From positions 278,493-342,492 of the forward strand of contig CAJNYU010003776.1 in NCBI GenBank assembly GCA_905331475.1: a stretch of 64,000 nucleotides of DNA, read 5' to 3'. Origin of the DNA: Rotaria socialis (taxonomy: Eukaryota; Rotifera; Eurotatoria; Philodinida; Philodinidae). The notes beneath the pieces are model-generated. The model was not told the DNA's origin. It saw only the letters and a program-made list of their open reading frames with translations, and did no database searches. Of the stretch, positions 56,937 through 64,000 are shown in pieces (the first letter of the stretch is position 1; each line of letters opens with the position of its first letter). The position numbers and the translations under genes were made by a program.

Positions 56937-58000
56937 ATTCAAACGTACTCCTCAAGTATGTCAAAATGAAGCTGAATGTTGGCAAGATGATATTTACTGT
57001 CCAGCAGTTACTATATGTATTTGCACGGATTTTGTTTTTCGGTGATCGATGTCAATTTTATGCAAAAGGTATTGTATTAGCACTTGATGATATGTTCCGT
57101 TATGAAATACAATATTCAATCATCAGAGTAATTTGATTAAATGGAGTTCAGCCTTTACGATATTCATATTGGTTGGTGGATGGATCAATAGTGCTTTCTC
57201 TATTCTTACATTTCATACTAAAATTTCAAGAGAAGTTGGTTGTGGACGCTATCTTCTAGCATGATCCATTACTTCATTTTTCACAGTGACTATTTTTTGC
57301 ATTCAAATTCTGGTTTCTAGTGGTGACTCAAATTGATCGCCTAATCAATAGTTCGTTCCTTCAAGGTGGTTGTATAGTATTGGAATTCTTCATTAAACTT
57401 TGTCTCTATACAGATAATTGGTTAAGTGTCTTTGCGACTTTCGAAAGATCGATATCAGTCTACAAAGGCACCCTTTTTTAATAAAGTGCTAAATAAACGC
57501 TTGGCACGATTGGTGATTATCATTTTACCATTCATAATAGCAATCTCTATTATATTCATGAACCTATTTATCGTGATTTATATGATGATAAAGAAGGCCG
57601 ACGTCAATGGTGTATTTTTCGATTCCTTTTGCTGCTAATCTCTTTTCAGCCTTATTCATTATTTTAAGAGGTAGTGGTCGAACAGCAAAGACTAAACAAC
57701 GACTAACCTATATGCAACATCTTCGTCATCAATTTAATGAACACAAAATCTTATTGTAAGCCCTACAGTTCTAATCATTCTGTCAACACTTCGTCTTATA
57801 ATTTCGTTATTGTCCGGATGTGTTAAAGCCTCACATAATTCATAGGTATATCTCATTGATTATATGGTTTCAGTCATTCCTTCAATGGGCATTTTCTTAA
57901 TATTTGTTGTTCCATCGAAATCCTACATGAAACAATTCAAAGATACAAATATGCTCACCATGACATTTTTTTATTTCGGAAAACTGTGAACAGTTATTTC
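56937..58000 (+). pseudogene. EGF/7TM receptor (bdelloid LDLR-A/EGF/7TM type), decayed C-terminal half
   Basis: Blocks in order: an EGF-like module (TPQVCQNEAECWQDDIYCPA then VTICICTDF, CQFYAKG), ALDDMFRYEIQ, then TM segments with SAFTIFILVGGWINSAFSIL, REVGCGRYLLA, KFWFLVVTQIDRLINSSFLQ, GCIVLEFFIKLCLYTDNWLS, FERSISVYKG, RLARLVIIILPFIIAI, IHEPIYRDLYDD, EGRRQWCIFRF, HLRHQFNEHKILL and LFHRNP. The conserved RYLLA is followed by a TGA, the frame changes after IFCIQ and after YKGTL, and stops interrupt the TM6-TM7 part. The last frames end near 58000. It is the complementary half of the ectodomain pseudogene at 12270-14762. Confidence 0.65.
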
Positions 58001-58447
58001 GCTGTATCAATAAATTTATCCGTTTAGTCTTTTCAGCAACTTTAGTGCCTTCAAGAAATGACAAGCCGTAAACATATCAATGGTTTAAAAGCCTTCACTT
58101 GAATATCCTGAGTACCTAAAAATGTAACACACAATCCCGCTTCACGTCACTGACGATCGTTGCCCTCTCATCAATATTTTTTTTATTTTTCCGCAGCAGA
58201 AAGAAATTGAACTGCGCCAAACAAACTTCGCGAACCTTTTTTGAGCAGGACCACCAGCCCCTCACGAATGCCCTGGATTCGTCACTGTTATATATTATTA
58301 AGCATAAGCAAGTTCAACATTCAATATGCAGTCCATTAGAATCTTCCAAATATTTGGTTTTTTTTTGGCATTATCTCAAGTATATCAAAAATAAAAGCAG
58401 ATCATTGAAGTGGATCGACTTTCAAGTAAAAAAATGCAAAGAAAGTT

Positions 58448-61153
58448 TCATGGTCGTAATCGTACAATAGTAGATAAAGGTATTCTGGAGTTTTCCGTAT
58501 GGTTTGATGTTTTACTTGAGTACTTCACCATTTTGACTTTCTTTTTAAACAAGAATTTCTTTCGACGTAACAAGTTCAATAAATTATGTTTAATAATGAA
58601 TCGTTTCGACCATAAAAATAATAGCAGTGATAGAAAAGTACCTATTGTAAAAATTAAAAATAATCCACCCATTGAATTAATTTGCATGGCAATCGATGTT
58701 TCGTCTAAATTAAGACAATTTCTTTTTTGAAACCATTTTTGTCTTAAATCATCAAGGTCACCGGATTCTCTTAATAATAAAATATTAACATCTAAATCTT
58801 TAGCATACAACCATTCTTTTGGAGTAACAATTCCAAAAACTCCTTTGTCAAAATCTTCTCCAATCACAGTTAAATTACAATAAATATTATTGGTCATATA
58901 TTCAGCAGTACCAATATCCATAAAGGATGCATCAATAATTCCGGCAAGTAGACTATCATACATTTCTTGTCGAGATTTTAATGGATAATAACTTCGACTG
59001 CCAAAGGATATTTCTCTTAAATAATAATCTTCGCCAGCTGTACCCATACGAATACCAATACGATTGAATGGCATTTTTCCATTTTTAATATCGTGAATTC
59101 CTGAAATACTATCTTTCGACTTTGATATTGTTAAATCAGATGCTAAATTTGCAGTGTAGGTAGCTACTAATATCAAACTTAACATATACAAACCAGCAGT
59201 GATTAAACGTCCAGCAGCGGTATTGACATGAAAATCTACGCCGTATCCAACAATATTACCAAAAGAATACCAAATACTCATTGTTATTTGAGATAATATT
59301 GATCGATTTTGAAACATTTCATTGTCTTGTCTTTCTATAAAACAAATTAATAGGCCAGCATAGACACAAGCACCTAAGACTAATAACCAAAGTGTATGTG
59401 AAAATGGTTTTAAAAACGCTAACATTTCAATAGATACATCAGGTGTTTTTCGCATAAGAATACGCAAAGAATTATCAAATATAGCATTCGAAAAGCCAAC
59501 TAATTCTCTTCGTGTAGCAGTAATTGTAACATCACCAATAACAATATCATAATGACCATTGACTACCTCTTGAACTAATCCTGCATATGTTTGATTGGGT
59601 GGCGCTAGTTGCACATTTGGAATAAATCCAATCTTATCAGCTAATAGTTGAATCAGATCTGGTACATAACCAGTTAATTTCGACGTATTCTGTCCAACTT
59701 CATCAATGACATTTGTAACTATTGTAAATGGAGGTGATTCAATAACACCAATTCTTAAAGTTATACCTTCAAGTATTGCTCGACCAGTCGGCGGTACTAA
59801 TGAACTACCAGGCCAAATAATAACGTTTGTTTGTTTAAATGTTTTCCAATCAGTAGAATCGGAATATTGTAATACTGGTACAAAATCTGACCCGTTTGAT
59901 GAAGGTTGAACATTTTGTGCATAATAATACGATCCAATAATTCGATCTGTTACGTTAAAGTTAAATTTAATACGACCAGATACGCCAAGAAAATCGGTTC
60001 TACAAAGTGTATTTAGTAATAAATCGGAATGAACGAAACGTCGATGAAAACAAAAAGAAGATCCAATAAAGGATAAACATGAATAAGAATTATTTTTCAG
60101 TGTTGCGCAAACGTTTTCTAATGATTTAATTAATGTCCATGTTGCATCAAACGCAAATAGTGCATAGGAATTCACATTTGTTGCTCCAGGAAATGTTTCG
60201 GGTTCGTATTGTTGCCAAATTTGATAGGCAGCATTTAGTAATGTTGTATTTATTGGCGCATCCACAACACTTGCTGTAACAGGTTCAATTGAAAATGAGC
60301 CAATTAATTTCTCATAAAATGTTTCATTGAAATTCTTCAACGAAATACTTGAACATAATATCCATGTAAATTGCGGAGCCATTAGATCATGTTGAATAGC
60401 GTTCTCTAAAATAGATTTTATATAACTTGATTGAACCCATAGAATAACAATTCGAGCTGGACTATTTGTTAAATAATTTTTCAAATCGCCTCGAATACGA
60501 AGTGTAACTATATCAAATATTATTAATTGGTCGACAATTAAATTATTATTAATGAATGCTTCGTTGATGATTTTTGATCCTCCCGTTCCAAATGCGTCAT
60601 TCTGGTAAATCACTATGCATGATGTCCAATTGTATCGGGCAAATAATTTAACAATTGCCAATGCAGTTGAATTATCGGAAGGAACTGTACGAAAAAAATT
60701 TCGATAAACATTTCGATTAGACAAATCAGGATCAGTTACACTATAGGATATAACAGGTATACCGATTGTTTTACCAAAATCAACTACTAAATAAGCTTCT
60801 CTTGATAATCCTGGACCAACAATGCCGACAATATTTGAAAAAGACAATGCTTGACATGTTTTGCTTAGGGCATCGATTATATTGCCATTTGTTTCTGCTG
60901 ATTGCCATCCTATGAATTGTCCTCCGATCGTTATATTATATTGTCGAGAAAGTAGTAAAGCTGATTTAAACATAGCTCGACTATGAATTGATAATGAACT
61001 AGATTCAGATTTATTCGATAAATTATCAAAGAGACCTAAGAGTTGAATATTCGAAGAATTTCCCAATGGCCAAACTGCTCTTACATAATTTACATTTAGT
61101 TGTGCCACCATAAAATATAATAACACATATTGAAAGTTCCACGAAGGTATCAT
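58448..61153 (-). CDS. Ionotropic glutamate receptor with K+-channel-like pore signature
   Basis: Single-exon frame of 902 aa from the ATG at 61153, which places a good signal peptide first (MIPSWNFQYVLLYFMVAQLN then VNYVRA); the frame itself is open 44 codons further. Domains: amino-terminal ANF-receptor-like domain (about 40-440); ligand-binding halves (LTGYVPDLIQLLADKIGF; the binding Arg at about 548 in TITATRREL; FMDIGTAEY in the second lobe); M1 (HTLWLLVLGACVYAGLLICF); a re-entrant pore loop; M3 with TYTANLASDLT, equivalent to the SYTANLAAFL motif; and M4 near 822-847. The pore reads SFGNIVGYGVD: GYG in the filter is found in K+ channels and in Adineta vaga AvGluR1. A short basic tail ends the protein. 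Expected to be a plasma-membrane, glutamate-gated channel. Confidence 0.9.
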   Translation of the reverse strand: MIPSWNFQYVLLYFMVAQLNVNYVRAVWPLGNSSNIQLLGLFDNLSNKSESSSLSIHSRAMFKSALLLSRQYNITIGGQFIGWQSAETNGNIIDALSKTCQALSFSNIVGIVGPGLSREAYLVVDFGKTIGIPVISYSVTDPDLSNRNVYRNFFRTVPSDNSTALAIVKLFARYNWTSCIVIYQNDAFGTGGSKIINEAFINNNLIVDQLIIFDIVTLRIRGDLKNYLTNSPARIVILWVQSSYIKSILENAIQHDLMAPQFTWILCSSISLKNFNETFYEKLIGSFSIEPVTASVVDAPINTTLLNAAYQIWQQYEPETFPGATNVNSYALFAFDATWTLIKSLENVCATLKNNSYSCLSFIGSSFCFHRRFVHSDLLLNTLCRTDFLGVSGRIKFNFNVTDRIIGSYYYAQNVQPSSNGSDFVPVLQYSDSTDWKTFKQTNVIIWPGSSLVPPTGRAILEGITLRIGVIESPPFTIVTNVIDEVGQNTSKLTGYVPDLIQLLADKIGFIPNVQLAPPNQTYAGLVQEVVNGHYDIVIGDVTITATRRELVGFSNAIFDNSLRILMRKTPDVSIEMLAFLKPFSHTLWLLVLGACVYAGLLICFIERQDNEMFQNRSILSQITMSIWYSFGNIVGYGVDFHVNTAAGRLITAGLYMLSLILVATYTANLASDLTISKSKDSISGIHDIKNGKMPFNRIGIRMGTAGEDYYLREISFGSRSYYPLKSRQEMYDSLLAGIIDASFMDIGTAEYMTNNIYCNLTVIGEDFDKGVFGIVTPKEWLYAKDLDVNILLLRESGDLDDLRQKWFQKRNCLNLDETSIAMQINSMGGLFLIFTIGTFLSLLLFLWSKRFIIKHNLLNLLRRKKFLFKKKVKMVKYSSKTSNHTENSRIPLSTIVRLRP

Positions 61154-61285
61154 CGCTGCTTGACATACAATTTGATTTTCTTCAATGTATTTGGCCAAGC
61201 GCAATTTGAAACGTCTACAAATAATCTTTAGAATATCAGAATCAAAGCGGAAAATATATACAGCTTTTTGCATAGATCGAGACAA

Positions 61286-62695
61286 TTTTTAAATCTCTGA
61301 AAGACATTTCAAACTAGGTTCTTAGCAATTTTATTGAAGAAAAAAACAAAGCAGTTGAAAACGATGAAAAACATCTCAAAATAGTTCCTATTGTAAATCG
61401 ATTGGTATATGTAAAAGCAAATATTTGACTAAGGAATTTCATTCGACAGTTATTGTATTAATTATTTTTTTGTTGTTGTTCTTGTTTATTATTGTAGTCG
61501 TTTTCTTTATTTCTTTTCACCGTCAATATGTATTCTTGGTTAATGGAGGCGGTTTGCACAACTTCAACTATATTGTCATACTAAATATGTGCTTTACAAT
61601 ATTTTCTTTGAATAAACTTGGACAATAAAAAGAATCAATTTATTTACCGACGAGGGAACATATCCAGTTGATAAATCAATTCTGAATCAAGTCAATATGC
61701 ATCATGTAGGTCCTAATGTGCTATGAATCAATCTGAAAATAGAGAATACATCCTATTAAGCGATGGTGAACATTGTGGAACCAGTTCTACGCGCGTAGAT
61801 GGAGCTAGGCTCATATGGGGAGCCTTACTTTCACATGCTCGTATCCCACAGTCAACAGCCTCATTTTTTCAACAGTCTTTACTGCATCTTTTTCTTTCTT
61901 TATTATTCAAAATGTGCGACCTTTGATCTATTTTATTGCTTAATTTTGAATATACCCAAATAGATAGACAAAGAAATGAATTAAAATTAAAGAAAAATCA
62001 AAAGGGAGCTTCAAAAGCTGATAGATGAAAATAATGAATCTGTTAAATTAGTAAAAACGAAAAACTTCAAATTTTAGCCAAATGTGGCAACAGTTTCATA
62101 CAATTTTCGTCGATAATTCGCAAGGTGTATGTCTTGATAGATGACATTGTTTTTATTTAGTCAACCTTTCGAATCTTATGCCTGAAAGATGGTTCGTTTG
62201 TTCTTTTTTGTCTTGAAACTTAATCTCAATATATGTAGCAAGTGCTGTCTTTTGTCTTTTTACGTCTTCATATAAAAAATAAGGATATTGCTCTATGAAA
62301 TAGTGAAATTTCATCATACTATTGTAATTTTTCGGAGTTTATCGGAGTCCGATTAATCCCGAAAAAATTTTCAATAAAATTGACTTCAACTCCGAATCCG
62401 TCAGAGTCGGGTTTCGGGGCTCTCCACAGGTCTCTTTCCCGCAGTCAACAATCTCATTTTTTCAACAAGCCTTTAATGCATTTTGTTCTTGCTGAAATAA
62501 GTAGAAGTCGCCTCGAAGATCCTCTACGAAGTTGATAATAGAAAATATTTTCGTGTAGGATAAGAATGTTTTTCATATAAGACCTGGCCTGATATGGGAG
62601 AGTGCCCTTTCCTAAACTGATACCTCGCGTTTATGATACAAACAAAAAAGTGGAAATTTTTCCATTTTACGTTTCCTATCTTGAAGATCGTTAAC
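61286..62695. other. Intergenic with a direct repeat
   Basis: No supported gene. About 55 bp (CAGTCAACAGCCTCATTTTTTC and following) at 61852-61900 recur in the same orientation at 62442-62490. A 62330-62420 block has TCGGAGT/CCGAAT words that pair imperfectly. Confidence 0.45.
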
Positions 62696-64000
62696 ATGAC
62701 AGAACAATTGCCTGTTAAATTTCAAGAACATCTACAAGTAAAACGCTGGTTTCATAAATAATTCGACTGAATTCTTGTTTTTATTTTAGTTACAAAATGT
62801 CGGTATCAATGTTACAAATATTGGTTTCAGTTCCCTTACGATGGAATCGGATAAATTTATATGCGTTCGTGAGAAAGTTAATGATACAGCCTTTGTTATT
62901 ATTATTGATATGGCTGATCCAACTAATCCAATTAAGCTACCTATTACAGCGGATTCAGCCATCATGAATCCAACAAGTAAAGTCATTGCATTAAAAGGTA
63001 AAGTAAATAATTTAGTGGAAAATAAAATGATAAGTATGAAATGAATTTTCTTTAGCTGGTAAAACATTACAAATTTTCAATATTAAATTAAGTAGTCGAA
63101 TGAAAACATATACTATGGAAGAAGATAGTATATTTTGGAAATGGGTTAGTGTTAATACCATTGGTATTGTTACAGAAACATCAGTTTATCATTGGACTAT
63201 GGAAGGTGATAGTCAACCCGATAAAATGTTTGATCGGCATCAAAGTTTACTTGGTTGTCAAATAATTAACTATCGTACTGATGAATCTTGGCATTGGCTT
63301 CTTGTCAATGGTAATAGAACGATTTTATATACATTTATTTTCTTCTTTTATTATTATTATTATTTTGTTTTCAGGTATCAAAGCTCAAGAAGGTCGTGTT
63401 GTTGGTCGTATGCAACTTTATTCAGTTGAACATAAAGTTTCCCAACCAATTGAAGGGCATGCAGCTGCATTTACACAATTTAAACTTGAAGGAAATACAA
63501 AAACATCAACACTTTTTTCATTTGCTGTTCGGGGTCCACAAGGAGGGAAAGTAAATAGAAACATTCGTTTTTATCTTCTTTTATCTTTTCCTTCTTTTTA
63601 TATCTTAGCTTCATATTATTGAAGTTGGAACACCACCACCAGAGAATCAAGCATTTCAAAAGAAAGTCGTCGATGTTCAATTTCCAGCTGAATCACCAAA
63701 TGATTTTCCTGTTGCTATGCAAACATCAGCCAAACATGGTGTCATTTTTTTAGTTACAAAATATGGTTATGTACACATGTTTGATATTGAAAGTGGAACG
63801 CTGATTTGCATGAATCGTATTAGTGCTGAGACAATGTTTGTCACAGCACCCTATGAACCAACATCAGGCATTATTGCTGTTAATCGTAAAGGACAAGTAA
63901 ATAAAATAAATGTTTTTTGAAGAATTATTATCTTACATCGCGTTTTCTTTCGTCGACAGGTTCTTTCAGTTAGTATGGATGAAGAAATTGTTGTTTCATA
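62696..64000 (+). CDS. CLTC: Clathrin heavy chain, N-terminal part (3' partial)
   Basis: Six exons: 62696-62737, 62790-62997, 63056-63310, 63375-63550, 63609-63896 and 63960 onward beyond the window; introns are 52-64 bp, and all junctions are in frame. The protein starts [14 protein letters not shown], followed by [20 protein letters not shown] and DKFICVREK, then propeller repeats ending [18 protein letters not shown] and [16 protein letters not shown]. These are near-invariant clathrin heavy chain sequences of the seven-bladed N-terminal propeller that binds adaptors through clathrin-box motifs. Expected role: triskelion leg of coated vesicles. Intact over the visible part. Confidence 0.95.

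Noticed and set aside
61154..61285. The extra 44 codons upstream in the iGluR frame
   Set aside because: The Met at 61153 gives a proper signal peptide; the upstream extension is basic and would bury it.
61425..61628. Hydrophobic 67-codon open frame
   Set aside because: T-rich DNA in this frame gives Phe/Leu/Ile/Val runs; there is no start context, domain or splice partner.
1..64000. CRISPR arrays, bacterial operons, rRNA or autonomous transposase/reverse transcriptase genes
   Set aside because: No regularly spaced identical repeats, ribosome-binding-site-led gene strings, rRNA words or transposase/RT motifs (DDE, YADD-type) were seen on either strand.
1..64000. Spliced-leader RNA gene
   Set aside because: Bdelloids trans-splice, so I looked for a leader-like sequence followed by GT and Sm-site words; none was recognised.

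Overview
The window is a stretch of an animal nuclear genome, AT-rich, with small spliceosomal introns (many 50-110 bp) and abundant decayed repeats. The gene content points to a bdelloid rotifer (Adineta/Rotaria type). The clues are an ionotropic glutamate receptor with a K+-channel-like GYG pore signature, as known from Adineta vaga AvGluR1; bdelloid-style LDLR-A/EGF/7TM receptors; YHYH and phytanoyl-CoA-dioxygenase genes of bacterial or fungal flavour; and frequent GTGTGGG motifs like the bdelloid telomere unit. There is one 590-base N gap (28980-29569) and single N's at 2505 and 54243. The species call is inference.

Layout. 1-227 is the 3' end of a rhodopsin-type GPCR. 228-6500 is gene-poor. 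6538-7953 is a YHYH-domain protein. 9777-10193 is a foldback element next to a broken cyclophilin gene (10314-12231), followed by a broken LDLR-A/EGF receptor on the minus strand (12270-14762). 16451-17117 is a small secreted Cys-rich gene with a 23-nt exon. 18442-20065 is a Ser/Thr-rich stalk plus Cys-rich ectodomain protein. 21114-21683 (-) and 31276-31995 (+) are an inverted pair of paralogues of an unrecognised family that also share their upstream DNA. Between them lie a degenerate tandem array (22840-24230), MITEs, CCGG-rich repeats and the gap. 34084-35119 is a secreted LRR protein. 36179-38296 is an ankyrin/Mab-21 (cGAS-like) protein with its catalytic acids intact.

The right third is denser. 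It holds a Cys-rich membrane protein (39058-39600, -) divergent from an epoxide-hydrolase-like enzyme (39972-40937, +), a hypothetical basic protein (42381-43037), an archaemetzincin (45049-46493, four exons), unassigned exons (47004-47392), a hormone-sensitive lipase (47892-51851, at least ten exons, one only 13 nt), a BTB-like hypothetical protein (52554-53552), a phytanoyl-CoA dioxygenase (54987-56027), an EGF/7TM pseudogene (about 56937-58000), the iGluR (58448-61153, -) and the 5' end of clathrin heavy chain (62696 to the window edge).

The genes do not form a pathway; this is ordinary scattered metazoan organisation. Common themes are sensing and surface proteins (GPCRs, LRR, iGluR, LDLR-A receptors), candidate innate sensing (ankyrin-cGLR), lipid or xenobiotic metabolism (lipase, epoxide hydrolase, PhyH), and repeated foldback DNA. 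Two foldbacks have clear target-site duplications: an 8-bp hAT-like one inside a lipase intron (50608-51332) and a 9-bp one nested in an older repeat (44259-44635).
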